This document shows, piece by piece, positions 49,406-58,047 of a stretch of 64,000 bases of DNA; the stretch's first letter is position 1, and the number at the start of each line of letters is the position of its first letter. A program made the translations under genes and the position numbers. The stretch is taken from contig NZ_QFYP01000001.1 of the NCBI RefSeq assembly GCF_003254505.1, forward strand, positions 1,224,001-1,288,000, given 5' to 3'. Under the pieces are notes generated by a model. It ran no database searches, was not told the origin of the DNA, and was given only the letters and a program-made list of their open reading frames with translations. This stretch comes from Phenylobacterium hankyongense (GTDB lineage: Bacteria; Pseudomonadota; Alphaproteobacteria; Caulobacterales; Caulobacteraceae).

Positions 49406-50461
49406 TCACGCCGCGAACGCCTTGGCGCGCTTGCCCGTCACCCGCTCGACCACCCGGGCGATGTGCTCGATGGGGGTGTCCGGCAGGATGCCGTGGCCGA
49501 GGTTGAAGATGTAGGGGCCGGCGCCCCACTGCTCGATCAGCTGGTCGACGCGGGCGTCCAGCGCCGGGCCGCCGGCGCGCAGCAAGAGGTTGTCGAGCGC
49601 GCCCTGGATGGTTTTGCCCTGGGCCTGCAGCCGGCGGCCGAGGGCGGCGCTGGCCTGGGTGTCGAGCGCCACGGCCTCCACCGGCACGCCCTCCGCGTAG
49701 CTGTCGACCAGGGCCCCGGCCCCGCGCGGGAAGCCAATGAACGGGACGGTGACGCCGGCGGCGCGGACCTTGTCGACGATGCGGGCGTGCGGCCCGACCA
49801 CGATCCGCTCGAAGACGTCCTCCGCCAGGCCCTCGGCCCAGCTCTCGAAGATCTTCAGCGCCTGGGCGCCGGCGCGGGCCTGCATGACCAGGTAGCGCGC
49901 GGTGGCCTCGACCAGCACGTCCAGCAGGGCGTCGAGCTTTTCCGGATGCTGGTAGGCGTAGGTCCGGGCGGCGGTGCGGTCGGACCCGCGACCCTCGATC
50001 ATGTAGGTGGCGACCGTCCACGGGCCGCCCGCAAAGCCGATCAGCGCCCGGTCCGGCTCCAGCTCGGCCCGCACGCGCGACAGGGTCTCGCCGATGTCGG
50101 CCAGCCGGCCGGTGGAGGCGTCGATCTGGTCGGCCAGGGCGGCGATCTCCGGCAGGGCGCCGAGACGGGGACCTTCGCCGGCCTCGAACCAGACCTCCTG
50201 GCCTAGGGCGCGGGGGATCAGCAGGATGTCGGCGAACACGATGGCCGCATCCAGCGGAAACCGGCGCATCGGCTGCAGGGTGGCCTCGGCGGCCATCTCC
50301 GGATTGTGGCAGAAGGCGATGAAGTCGGAGGCGCGGGTCCGGAGCTCGCGGTACTCCGGCAGCGAGCGGCCGGCCTGGCGCATGAACCACACCGGCGGCC
50401 GGTCCAGGGTCTCCCCGGCCAGGGCGCGCAGCAGTCGGGGGGTCTCGGGCTCACCGGTCAT
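49406..50461 (-). CDS. hemE: Uroporphyrinogen decarboxylase
   Basis: 351 residues; decarboxylates uroporphyrinogen III to coproporphyrinogen III. ETLDRPPVWFMRQAGRSLPEYRELR holds the catalytic Arg/Asp region, GFAGGPWTVATYMIEG and FPRGAG are typical, and the late FNLGHGILPDTPIEHI is diagnostic. The start is the ATG at 50459-50461. Its 5' side faces the putative origin, so its promoter should lie inside it, as at Caulobacter Cori. Confidence 0.97.
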   Translation of the reverse strand: MTGEPETPRLLRALAGETLDRPPVWFMRQAGRSLPEYRELRTRASDFIAFCHNPEMAAEATLQPMRRFPLDAAIVFADILLIPRALGQEVWFEAGEGPRLGALPEIAALADQIDASTGRLADIGETLSRVRAELEPDRALIGFAGGPWTVATYMIEGRGSDRTAARTYAYQHPEKLDALLDVLVEATARYLVMQARAGAQALKIFESWAEGLAEDVFERIVVGPHARIVDKVRAAGVTVPFIGFPRGAGALVDSYAEGVPVEAVALDTQASAALGRRLQAQGKTIQGALDNLLLRAGGPALDARVDQLIEQWGAGPYIFNLGHGILPDTPIEHIARVVERVTGKRAKAFAA

Positions 50462-50534
50462 GGGGCGGGTTAAATCGCGTTGCCGCCTTGGGCTCAAGCC
50501 TGCTCGCGTTTCGCCGGCCTGTCCTGCCTTCCTT

Positions 50535-50556
50535 CTATCCTTAAGAATTAGAAAAT
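50535..50556. other. AT-rich patch inside putative origin (possible unwinding region)
   Basis: The stretch around CTTAAGAATTAGAAAA is markedly AT-rich for this GC-rich genome. It lies on the hemE side, about 30-60 bp from the first DnaA-box-like site. A DNA-unwinding role is inferred only; it may equally be part of the hemE promoter. Confidence 0.4.
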
Positions 50557-50591
50557 GGGTTGGAGTAGGAAGTCGTAGGGCCTGTCGACTC

Positions 50592-50600
50592 CGTGGACAA
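50592..50600 (-). promoter_or_regulatory. DnaA-box-like site
   Basis: On the minus strand this reads TTGTCCACG, 7 of 9 with TTATCCACA. It is adjacent to the single GACTC (CcrM) site in the region. Confidence 0.5.
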
Positions 50601-50640
50601 CTTTCCGGCCCCTGCGACACCACGGACCTTCTCCCCAGCT

Positions 50641-50653
50641 TATCAAGGACTGG
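50641..50653 (+). promoter_or_regulatory. IHF-like site in putative origin
   Basis: TATCAAGGACTGG matches WATCAANNNNTTR with one mismatch. IHF sites occur in Caulobacter Cori, where IHF competes with CtrA. The match is short, so it may be chance. Confidence 0.4.
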
Positions 50654-50674
50654 CATCAGGCCCCGTCCCGCCCC

Positions 50675-50683
50675 TGTGGATTG
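50675..50683 (-). promoter_or_regulatory. DnaA-box-like site
   Basis: On the minus strand this reads CAATCCACA, 7 of 9 with TTATCCACA and similar to the TGATCCACA-type boxes of Caulobacter. Confidence 0.5.
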
Positions 50684-50712
50684 CGGGGACGGCCGCCAAC
50701 CGCCTCAGGGGC

Positions 50713-50727
50713 TTAAGGTTTCATTAA
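50713..50727 (+). promoter_or_regulatory. CtrA-type binding site (perfect TTAA-N7-TTAA)
   Basis: TTAAGGTTTCATTAA has both TTAA halves with the 7-bp spacing of the CtrA consensus. CtrA blocks replication initiation at Cori in Caulobacter crescentus by binding several such sites. It is the only perfect site seen in the region. Confidence 0.82.
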
Positions 50728-50819
50728 CTTCCTGGGGGACGGACCGGGTCCGGCCGGCGGCCATACCCGGCCTGTCGACATCCGGGCCGGTCAAAACCGG
50801 CCGCCGCGGCCGGCATGTA

Positions 50820-50834
50820 TTAACGAGGCGTAAA
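50820..50834 (+). promoter_or_regulatory. CtrA-like site (one mismatch in second half)
   Basis: TTAACGAGGCGTAAA matches TTAA-N7-TTAA except that the second half reads TAAA. It lies about 90 bp from the perfect site. Confidence 0.4.
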
Positions 50835-50925
50835 CGGCCCGATCCATACCGGGCGTCCACCGGGCGCCGGAGCGCGGCCGCAAACCGCGCCGTCTATCCC
50901 CACGCCCGCCGGGCTTGCTAAGAGG

Positions 50926-50934
50926 TGGTCCACA
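50926..50934 (+). promoter_or_regulatory. DnaA-box-like site near ppsR start
   Basis: TGGTCCACA, 7 of 9 with TTATCCACA and close to the G-box form TGATCCACA described for Caulobacter Cori. It lies 28 bp upstream of the ppsR GTG. Confidence 0.55.
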
Positions 50935-50961
50935 GAAATCATCCCCAGGTGTTTCGCGCCC

Positions 50962-51816
50962 GTGACCGCCACCGCCCCGCCCCGGCTCGCCACCTACTTC
51001 CATGTCCACCTGGTCTCGGACTCCACCGGCGAGACGCTGAACGCCATGGCCCGCGCCGTCTGCGCCCGTTTCGACAACGTCCTGCCGATCGAGCACATCT
51101 ACGCCCTGGTCCGCTCGCAGCGGCAGCTCGACCGGGCGCTGGGCGACATCGAGGAAGCGCCGGGCGTCGTCATTCACACCATCGTCGACGACAAGCTGCG
51201 CCATGCGCTGGAGGAAGGCTGCCGCAAGCTCGACATGCCCTGCATCCCGGCGCTCGACCCGCTGGTCTCGGCCATGCAGCGCTACCTGGGGGCTTCGACC
51301 ACCAGCCGGGTGGGCGCGCACCTGCGGCTCGACACCGACTACTTCAACCGCATGGACGCCCTGAACTACGCCATCGGCCACGACGACGGCCAGGGCGGCC
51401 AGGACCTCGACCAGGCCGACGTGGTGCTGGTCGGCGTCTCGCGGACCTCCAAGACCCCGACCTGCATCTACCTGGCGCACCGCGGGGTGCGCGCCGCCAA
51501 CGTGCCGCTGGTGCCGGGCCGCACGCCGCCCGAGCGGCTGTTCCAGCTGAAGAACCGGCTGATCGTCGGCCTCAGCATCGCCCCGGACCGGCTGATCCAG
51601 ATCCGCCGCAACCGGCTTTTGTCCCTGAAGGAGAACCGGGCGAGCACCTATATCGACACCGACGCGGTGCGCGACGAGATCGTCCAGGCGCGGCGTCTCT
51701 ATGAACGCGAGGGCTGGCCGGTGATCGACGTGACGCGCCGCTCCGTCGAGGAGACCGCCGCGGCGGTGATGAACCTGCTGCACGGCGGCCACGGCCAGGT
51801 CGAGGTGCTGGGGTGA
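50962..51816 (+). CDS. ppsR: Pyruvate, water dikinase / PPDK regulatory protein (DUF299)
   Basis: 284 residues. Family members are bifunctional kinase/phosphorylases acting on pyruvate phosphate dikinase or PEP synthase. LATYFHVHLVSDSTGETLNAMARAVCARF starts the domain and VVLVGVSRTSKTPTCIYLAHRGVRAANVPLVPG includes the P-loop-like GVSRTSKT. It begins with GTG. It is the gene to the right of the Caulobacter origin (RP001). Its stop overlaps maf by 4 bp. Confidence 0.92.
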   Translation: MTATAPPRLATYFHVHLVSDSTGETLNAMARAVCARFDNVLPIEHIYALVRSQRQLDRALGDIEEAPGVVIHTIVDDKLRHALEEGCRKLDMPCIPALDPLVSAMQRYLGASTTSRVGAHLRLDTDYFNRMDALNYAIGHDDGQGGQDLDQADVVLVGVSRTSKTPTCIYLAHRGVRAANVPLVPGRTPPERLFQLKNRLIVGLSIAPDRLIQIRRNRLLSLKENRASTYIDTDAVRDEIVQARRLYEREGWPVIDVTRRSVEETAAAVMNLLHGGHGQVEVLG

Positions 51817-52409
51817 GCGCCGGCGTCGTCCTGGCGTCGAAGAGCGCCGCGCGTAGGGCGGTGCTGGCGGGCGCCGGCGTGCCGTTCGAGGTCGCCGTGG
51901 CCGGGGTCGACGAGGAGGCGGTGAAGGCCTCCCTGCTGGCCGACGGCGCGACCCCGCGGGAGATCGCCGACGCGCTGGCCGAGCTGAAGGCCATCCGGGT
52001 CTCGCGCTCGCGCGCCGACTTCGTCATCGGCGCGGACCAGACCCTGGAGCTCGACGGCCGGCTCTACGACAAGGCCGAGACCCTCGACGACGCCCGCGCG
52101 CGGCTGAAGCTGCTGCGCGGCAAGCCGCACAGGCTGCATTCCGCCGTGGTGGTGGCCAAGGAGGGCACGCCGATCTGGCGCGAGGTGGTCACCGCGACCC
52201 TGACCATGCGCGACTTCTCCGACGACTTCCTTGAGGACTACCTGGCGCGCGAGGGCGAGGCGGCCCTGGGCTCGGTCGGCTGCTACCGGCTGGAGGACCT
52301 CGGCGCGCAGCTGTTCTCGCGGATCGAAGGCGACTATTTCGCCATCCTCGGCCTGCCCCTGCTGGGCCTGCTCGAGCTGCTGCGCAATCACCAGGTGCTG
52401 ACCAGATGA
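51813..52409 (+). CDS. maf: Maf-family nucleotide pyrophosphatase
   Basis: 198 residues. [33 protein letters not shown] is the Maf start (ASxSxxRR form), and [42 protein letters not shown] includes the ADQ motif. Maf proteins hydrolyse noncanonical or canonical NTPs to NMPs. The GTG start overlaps the ppsR stop by 4 bp; aroE overlaps by 4 bp at the end. Confidence 0.93.
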   Translation: MSAGVVLASKSAARRAVLAGAGVPFEVAVAGVDEEAVKASLLADGATPREIADALAELKAIRVSRSRADFVIGADQTLELDGRLYDKAETLDDARARLKLLRGKPHRLHSAVVVAKEGTPIWREVVTATLTMRDFSDDFLEDYLAREGEAALGSVGCYRLEDLGAQLFSRIEGDYFAILGLPLLGLLELLRNHQVLTR

Positions 52410-53284
52410 CCCCCAAGCTCACCGGGAAGACCGCCGTCGCGGGCGTCGCGGGCCATCCGATCGCCCACTCGCTGAGCCCGCTGATCCATAACGCCTGGAT
52501 CGCCGCAGCCGGGATCGATGCGGTCTACGTGCCGTTCTCGCCGCTGCCGGACGCCTTCCAGCGGTTCGCCGAGGGCCTGCGCGGCGGCTCGGTGCGCGGG
52601 CTCAACGTCACCCTGCCGTTCAAGGAGGCCGCGCTCGCCGTCGCCGAGGAGGTGAGCGAGCGCGCCGACCTGGCCGGGGCCGCGAACCTGCTGATCTTCA
52701 ATGACGACGGCACCATCACCGCCGACAACGTCGACGGCCTGGGGCTGATGGCCGCCTTCGCGCAGCAGGCGCCGGGGTTTGATGCGGCCAGCGGGCCGGT
52801 GGTGGTGATCGGGGCCGGCGGCGCGGCGCGCGGCGCGGCGGCGGCCTTCGTGCAGGCCGGGTCGCCCGAGATCCGCATCGTCAACCGCACCCTGGCGCGG
52901 GCCGAGATGATCGCCGGCGCCCTGGGCAAGCCGGTGAGCGCCTACCCCCTCGACCAGGCCGCCGCGGCCTTCCACGGCGCGGTGGCGGTGGTCAACGCCA
53001 CCTCCGCCGGCGTCGCCAGCGAGGACGCCCTCGACCTGCCGCTGGAGGCGACGCCGGAGCACGCGGTGCTGATGGACATGACCTACCGGCCGCTGGTCAC
53101 CCCTTACCTGGCCCGCGGCCGCGGGCTCCGGCGGCGCACGGTGGACGGGCTGGCGATGCTGATCCTGCAGGCCGGGCCGTCGTTCGAGTCGTTCTTCGGC
53201 CGCACGCCGCCGCCGGAGGTGGACGTGCGCGCCATGTGCGAGCAGGTGCTGGCGCCGCCCGCGACCCCGGAGCCCGTCTGGTGA
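52406..53284 (+). CDS. aroE: Shikimate dehydrogenase
   Basis: 292 residues; reduces 3-dehydroshikimate to shikimate with [22 protein letters not shown] is the substrate-binding SLSP motif, [13 protein letters not shown] carries the catalytic Lys, ADNVDGLG the catalytic Asp, and [17 protein letters not shown] the NADP motif. Its stop overlaps the coaE GTG (GTGA). The ppsR-maf-aroE-coaE-dnaQ order is that of Caulobacter. Confidence 0.96.
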   Translation: MTPKLTGKTAVAGVAGHPIAHSLSPLIHNAWIAAAGIDAVYVPFSPLPDAFQRFAEGLRGGSVRGLNVTLPFKEAALAVAEEVSERADLAGAANLLIFNDDGTITADNVDGLGLMAAFAQQAPGFDAASGPVVVIGAGGAARGAAAAFVQAGSPEIRIVNRTLARAEMIAGALGKPVSAYPLDQAAAAFHGAVAVVNATSAGVASEDALDLPLEATPEHAVLMDMTYRPLVTPYLARGRGLRRRTVDGLAMLILQAGPSFESFFGRTPPPEVDVRAMCEQVLAPPATPEPVW

Positions 53285-53928
53285 TCGTCGTCGGCCTCAC
53301 CGGCTCGATCGGCATGGGCAAGTCGACGACGGCGGCCATGTTCCGCGAGGCCGGCGTGCCGGTCTACGACGCCGACGCGGCGGTGCACGACCTCTACGCG
53401 AAGGGCGGCGCGGCGGTGGCGCCGGTGGGCGAAGCCTTTCCCGGCGTGGTCAGGGACGGCGCCGTCGACCGCGAGGCGCTGCGGCGGCAGGTGCTGGGCG
53501 ATCCCGAGGCGCTGAAGCGGCTGAACGCCATCGTCCATCCCCTGGTCGGCCGCGACCGGGTCGGCTTCTTCGAGCGGGCGCAGGCGCAGGGCGCCGACCT
53601 GGTGGTGCTGGACATCCCCCTGCTGTTCGAGACCGGCGGCCACGCCAACATGGACGCCGTGGTGGTGGTGACCGCGCCGGCCGAGCTGCAGCGCGAGCGG
53701 GTGCTGGCGCGGCCGGGGATGACGCCGGCGCGGCTGGACGCCATCCTCGCCGAGCAGATGGCTGACGCCGAGAAACGCGCGCGCGCCCACTTCGTGGTCG
53801 ACACCGGCCGCGGCCTGGAGGCCGCCCGCGAGCAGGTGGCCGAGATCGTCGCGGTGCTGCGCGATCCGGCCCGGACGCCGGTCTTGACGCCGGCCTCCAC
53901 ATCTGGCCGCGACCGCACGGCAGGTTGA
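53281..53928 (+). CDS. coaE: Dephospho-CoA kinase
   Basis: 215 residues; phosphorylates dephospho-CoA, the last step to coenzyme A. The start is the GTG at 53281, giving [25 protein letters not shown] with the P-loop [21 protein letters not shown] and [18 protein letters not shown] are characteristic. It overlaps the aroE stop by 4 bp and is 31 bp upstream of dnaQ. Confidence 0.96.
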   Translation: MIVVGLTGSIGMGKSTTAAMFREAGVPVYDADAAVHDLYAKGGAAVAPVGEAFPGVVRDGAVDREALRRQVLGDPEALKRLNAIVHPLVGRDRVGFFERAQAQGADLVVLDIPLLFETGGHANMDAVVVVTAPAELQRERVLARPGMTPARLDAILAEQMADAEKRARAHFVVDTGRGLEAAREQVAEIVAVLRDPARTPVLTPASTSGRDRTAG

Positions 53929-53959
53929 AAGCCGGGCCCGAAACAGGCCAAGACAGGAC

Positions 53960-54673
53960 ATGGCCCGCGAGATCGTCCTCGACACTGAAACCACCGGCTT
54001 CGAACCCCACATGGGCCACCGCCTGGTGGAAATCGCCTGCCTGGAGATCGAGGACTTCGTGCCCACCGGGCGCAGCTTCCACACCTATGTGGACCCCTGC
54101 CGCGACATGCCGCCGGAAGCCGAGCGGGTGCACGGCCTGTCGGCCGCCTTCCTGAAGGGCAAGCCGCGCTTCGAGCACCCCGAGGTGGTGGACGCCTTCA
54201 TCGACTTCGTCGGCGACGCGCCGATCGTCGCCCACAACGCCGGCTTCGACCGCGCCTTCGTCAACCACGAGCTGGGCGTCATCAACCGCGAGCCGCTGCA
54301 CGAGCGCCGCTGGGTCGACACCCTGGCCTTGGCCAAGCACCGCTTCCCGGGGATGCACAACTCCCTCGACGCGCTCTGCAAGCGCTTCAAGATCTCGCTC
54401 TCCGAGCGCGACAAGCACGGCGCCCTGATCGACGCCAAGCTGCTGGCCGCCGTCTACCTGGAGCTGAAGGGCGGCCGCGAGCGGCGCCTGGAACTGACCT
54501 CGGCGGCGATGATCACCGCCGTCGCCGCGGCGGAGGCGGCCAGCCGCAACGCCTACGGGACCCGGCCGCGCCCGCTCGCGCCGCGCTCCACCGACGCCGA
54601 GCGCGAGATCCACGCCAGCTTCATCCGTGACGTCCTGAAGGCCGACGACCTCTGGAAGAAGCACGGGCTGTAA
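53960..54673 (+). CDS. dnaQ: DNA polymerase III epsilon subunit (proofreading exonuclease)
   Basis: 237 residues. The DEDDh exonuclease motifs are all visible: ExoI IVLDTETTGFEP, ExoII region VAHNAGFDRAFV, and ExoIII with HGALIDAKLLAAVY. It corrects replication errors within the polymerase core. The C-terminal DLWKKHGL region resembles the polymerase-binding end of DnaQ. It ends 4 bp before the stop of a convergent SDR gene. Confidence 0.97.
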   Translation: MAREIVLDTETTGFEPHMGHRLVEIACLEIEDFVPTGRSFHTYVDPCRDMPPEAERVHGLSAAFLKGKPRFEHPEVVDAFIDFVGDAPIVAHNAGFDRAFVNHELGVINREPLHERRWVDTLALAKHRFPGMHNSLDALCKRFKISLSERDKHGALIDAKLLAAVYLELKGGRERRLELTSAAMITAVAAAEAASRNAYGTRPRPLAPRSTDAEREIHASFIRDVLKADDLWKKHGL

Positions 54674-54677
54674 CGCC

Positions 54678-55478
54678 CTACACCTTCCGGAAGCGCGGTC
54701 CCTGCGAGGCCATCAGGGCCAGGGCCCAGTCGTCGGGGATCAGCTTGGCGACGGCGGCGATCGCCTTGTTCGGCGCGCCCGGGACGCAGACCGTGCGATT
54801 GGCCTCCACCGCCTCGTAGCCCGCCGCGGCCACCTCGTCGGCGCCCAGCCACAGCCAGGGCGGGGTGGCGGCGCTGATCTGCGCCCGCGTGGCGTTGACG
54901 TCGTGGAATTCCGAATAGGTGAAGCCGGGGCACAGCGCGGTGACGTGGACGCCGTGCGCCTCGGCCTCCAGGTGCAGGCTCTGGGAGAACTTCACCAGGA
55001 AGCTCTTGGTCGCGCCGTAGAGGGTATGGCCGGCCGAGCCGGGCACCAGGCCGGCCAGCGAGGCGACGTTGACGATGCGGCCGAACCTGCGCTCGACCAT
55101 CCCGGGCAGCAGCTTGTGGGCCAGCTCGCAGGGCGCGTGCAGCATCACCTGCAAAAACGCCTGCTGGTCCTCCCAGCGGGTGTCGGCGTAGGCGCCGGGC
55201 AGGCCGTAGCCGGCGTTGTTGACCAGGGCGTCGACCGTGCGGCCGTGGGCGGCCAGGTGCTCGAGGAGCTGGTCGGTGGCGTCGGGATCGGCGAGGTCGG
55301 CGGCGATCGTCAGGGTCTCGACCCCGGACCGCAGCCGGATCTCCTCGGCCAGGGCCTCCAGCCGGTCGCCGCGGCGGGCGGTGAGCGCCAGGTCGTAGCC
55401 GTGCCGCGCCAGGATGCGCGCGAAGGCCGCGCCGATACCGGCCGAGGCGCCGGTGACCAGCGCCAGTCTGCGATCCAT
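54678..55478 (-). CDS. Short-chain dehydrogenase/reductase
   Basis: 266 residues. NAD(P)-binding LALVTGASAGIGAAFARILARHGYDLALTARR, NNAGYGLPG and the catalytic YGATKSFLVKFSQSL (Tyr-x3-Lys) are present with a Ser in VASLAGLVPG. The arrangement resembles the DltE/YciK-like SDR subgroup. Substrate is unknown. The start at ATG 55476-55478 gives MDRRLALVTG; an upstream ATG adds 5 residues. It is divergent from kup. Confidence 0.88.
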   Translation of the reverse strand: MDRRLALVTGASAGIGAAFARILARHGYDLALTARRGDRLEALAEEIRLRSGVETLTIAADLADPDATDQLLEHLAAHGRTVDALVNNAGYGLPGAYADTRWEDQQAFLQVMLHAPCELAHKLLPGMVERRFGRIVNVASLAGLVPGSAGHTLYGATKSFLVKFSQSLHLEAEAHGVHVTALCPGFTYSEFHDVNATRAQISAATPPWLWLGADEVAAAGYEAVEANRTVCVPGAPNKAIAAVAKLIPDDWALALMASQGPRFRKV

Positions 55479-55685
55479 GTGGCAAGCCCTCAACTCTCGG
55501 CCGCAGGATCGGCGGGCCCGCGCCGGTATTCAAGCACCGTGTTTGGGCCGATGTCCGGAGCCCTGGCCGGAACCCACCGCCCAGCGCCGCCATTGTACCG
55601 TCCCTGGATTGGGTGTATCGCGCCGGCCGCGTGACGGCATCGGGCCGCCCAAGGGAACTGTCGGTCTCGTTCCCGGAGATATTGG

Positions 55686-57605
55686 ATGGCTGATCCGGCC
55701 GGCGGCGCCTCTGAGGCCGCGGAGGAGTCGCATCACTCCCCGCATTCGGAGAGCCTCTGGGCGCTGGCCTTGGGCTCCGTCGGGGTGGTGTTCGGCGACA
55801 TCGGCACCAGCCCGCTCTACGCCATGCGCGAAGCGCTGCACCACACCCGCGCGACCGTGTCGCCGGAGCTGGCGGTGCTGGGCGTGGTCTCGCTGATCAC
55901 CTGGGCGCTGATCCTCATCGTCACCGTCAAGTACGTCGTCTTCCTGATGCGGGCGGACAACAAGGGCGAAGGCGGCACCCTGGCGCTGATGGCGCTGGCG
56001 CAGCGGGTCGTGCCGCGCCGCTCGGGCTGGATCTTCCTCCTGGGCATGGTCGGCGCGGCGCTGTTCTACGGCGACGGCATCATCACCCCGGCGGTGTCGG
56101 TGCTGGCGGCGGTGGAAGGGGTGCGCGACGCGCCGGGCGCGCCGCACGAGGTGGCGAAGCTGGTGCTGCCGATCTCGGCCGGCATCCTCATCGCCCTGTT
56201 CATGGTCCAGGCCCGCGGCACCGCCAACGTGGCGAAGTTCTTCGGCCCGATCACCGCCGTCTGGTTCTTCGTGCTGGCCGGGCTGGGGATCCTCCACATC
56301 TCCGAGGACCCGACGATCTTCCGGGCGCTGTCGCCGCACTACGGGATCATCTTCCTGCTCGACAACGGCTTCCTGGGCTTCATCATCCTGGGCAGTGTGT
56401 TCCTGGCGGTCACCGGCGCCGAGGCGCTCTACGCCGACATGGGCCACTTCGGGAAGGCGCCGATCCGCGCGGCCTGGCTGGTGCTGGTGCTGCCGTCCCT
56501 GCTGCTCAACTACCTGGGCCAGGGCGCCATGGTCATCCACCACCCGGCGACGCGGGCCAATCCGTTCTTCGACATGATTCCGGAGATCGTCTACTGGCCG
56601 GTGCTGCTGCTGGCCACCGCCGCGGCGATCATCGCCAGCCAGGCGGTGATCACCGGCGCCTTCTCGATGACCCAGCAGGCGGTGCAGCTGGGACTGTTCC
56701 CGCGCATCGACATCCGCCGCACCTCCGAGACCCAGGCCGGGCAGATCTTCGTGCCGCAGGTGAACACCATCCTGATGATCGGCGTGCTGGTGCTGCTGGT
56801 GATGTTCCGCACCTCCTCGAACCTGGCCGCCGCCTACGGCATCGCGGTGACCGGGGCGATGTTCGTCGACACCCTGCTGTTCTTCGTCATCGTCCGGTTC
56901 ATGTGGAAGCGGCCGCTGTGGGTGGCGCTGGCCGCCTCCTCCGGGTTCGGGATCCTCGACGTGGTGTTCATCTCCTCGAACCTCCTGAAGATCCCGCAGG
57001 GCGCCTGGCTGCCGCTGGTGCTGGGCGCGGCCCTGGTGATCGTCATGTGGACCTGGACCCGCGGCGCGCAGATCCTCACCGACAAGACCCGGCGCGACAG
57101 CGTGCCGCTGATCGAGCTGTCCGAGATCCTCAAGGCCCGCGCCCCCTACCGGGCCCCCGGCACCGCCATCTTCCTGACCTCCGACCCGTCGATGGCCCCG
57201 GTCGCGCTGATGCACAACCTCAAGCACAACAAGGTCTTGCACGAGAAGAACATCATCCTGACCTTGCAGACCACCGAGACCCCGCGGGTGAAGGACGACG
57301 ACCGCATCCGCATCGAGCCGGTCAACGAGGACTTCAAGAAGGTGATCATCTCCTACGGCTTCATGGAGAGCCCGAACGTGCCCAAGGCGCTCGGCCTGTG
57401 CCGCAAGCAGGGGCTGAAGTTCGACATCATGGCCACCAGCTTCTTCCTCGGGCGGCGCTCGGTGGTCCCCTCCGCCCAGTCGGGCATGCCTCTGTGGCAG
57501 GACAAGGTGTTCATCTTCCTGATGAAAAATGCGGCGAACCCGACCGATTTCTACAAGATTCCGCCGGGCCGGGTTGTGGAGCTCGGCACCCAGGTGACGG
57601 TCTGA
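55686..57605 (+). CDS. kup: Low-affinity potassium transporter Kup
   Basis: 639 residues, with about 12 membrane helices and a cytoplasmic C-terminal domain (from about 480). The signature GVVFGDIGTSPLYAMREALHH near residue 35 is diagnostic, and GDGIITPAVSVLAAVEGV and ALYADMGHFGKAPIRAAW are conserved. It imports K+ in symport with H+. GGAG lies upstream of the ATG. A small membrane protein follows after 3 bp. Confidence 0.97.
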   Translation: MADPAGGASEAAEESHHSPHSESLWALALGSVGVVFGDIGTSPLYAMREALHHTRATVSPELAVLGVVSLITWALILIVTVKYVVFLMRADNKGEGGTLALMALAQRVVPRRSGWIFLLGMVGAALFYGDGIITPAVSVLAAVEGVRDAPGAPHEVAKLVLPISAGILIALFMVQARGTANVAKFFGPITAVWFFVLAGLGILHISEDPTIFRALSPHYGIIFLLDNGFLGFIILGSVFLAVTGAEALYADMGHFGKAPIRAAWLVLVLPSLLLNYLGQGAMVIHHPATRANPFFDMIPEIVYWPVLLLATAAAIIASQAVITGAFSMTQQAVQLGLFPRIDIRRTSETQAGQIFVPQVNTILMIGVLVLLVMFRTSSNLAAAYGIAVTGAMFVDTLLFFVIVRFMWKRPLWVALAASSGFGILDVVFISSNLLKIPQGAWLPLVLGAALVIVMWTWTRGAQILTDKTRRDSVPLIELSEILKARAPYRAPGTAIFLTSDPSMAPVALMHNLKHNKVLHEKNIILTLQTTETPRVKDDDRIRIEPVNEDFKKVIISYGFMESPNVPKALGLCRKQGLKFDIMATSFFLGRRSVVPSAQSGMPLWQDKVFIFLMKNAANPTDFYKIPPGRVVELGTQVTV

Positions 57606-57608
57606 GTC

Positions 57609-57977
57609 ATGGAAGCCCTGCGCCTGATCGGCGACGCCCTTTGGATCATCGCCCTGTCCGTCATGGCCGGCGCCTCGCGCGAGGCCGGCAAGCGGATGGA
57701 GCCCGACACCCGGATGCCCATGCAGTTCGGCCGCGACGGCGCGCCGACCGTGCGGGCCAAGCGCAACCTGGCGCTGGCCTTCAACCCGGTGCTGGCGCTG
57801 ATGGTCGGCATCGCGCTGCTGGCGTTCAACCGCAAGGCCGCCGCCAGCGGCCCCGACGCGCCGCTGATCCTGTTCGGCGTGCGGGCCACCGCCGCGGCGC
57901 TGTTCGCGCTCGCCCACCTGCGCTGGCTGAAGGCCTCGATGGCGGTGCTGGAGCGCGAAGGCGCGCTTAAGCCTTGA
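57609..57977 (+). CDS. Small membrane protein downstream of kup
   Basis: 122 residues with three hydrophobic stretches (near residues 7-22, 56-75 and 84-103). A short basic region ([26 protein letters not shown]) lies between helices 1 and 2. I do not recognise the family. It begins 3 bp after the kup stop, so it is probably co-transcribed; its role could be linked to potassium transport or be incidental. Confidence 0.6.
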   Translation: MEALRLIGDALWIIALSVMAGASREAGKRMEPDTRMPMQFGRDGAPTVRAKRNLALAFNPVLALMVGIALLAFNRKAAASGPDAPLILFGVRATAAALFALAHLRWLKASMAVLEREGALKP

Positions 57978-58047
57978 ACCCGCGGCGCGTTCGCCCTTAA
58001 AGGCGCGCGACCCTTCGTACTTCCCCACCCGCAGGACGCCCCGCCCC

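Larger units (their letters stand above)
50462..50961. other. Putative chromosome replication origin (Cori-like), hemE/ppsR gap
   Basis: A gene-free 500-bp region between divergent hemE and ppsR, exactly where Caulobacter crescentus has Cori. It contains a perfect CtrA-type site, DnaA-box-like motifs at 50592, 50675, 50894 (CTATCCCCA), 50926 and 50939 (TCATCCCCA), an IHF-like site at 50641, one CcrM GANTC site (GACTC at 50587-50591), and an AT-rich patch near 50535-50556. Gene orientation flips here. Identity as the origin is inferred from synteny and motifs. Confidence 0.86.

Noticed and set aside
50640..50648. TTATCAAGG as a DnaA box
   Set aside because: Only 6 of 9 positions match; better explained as part of the IHF-like site.
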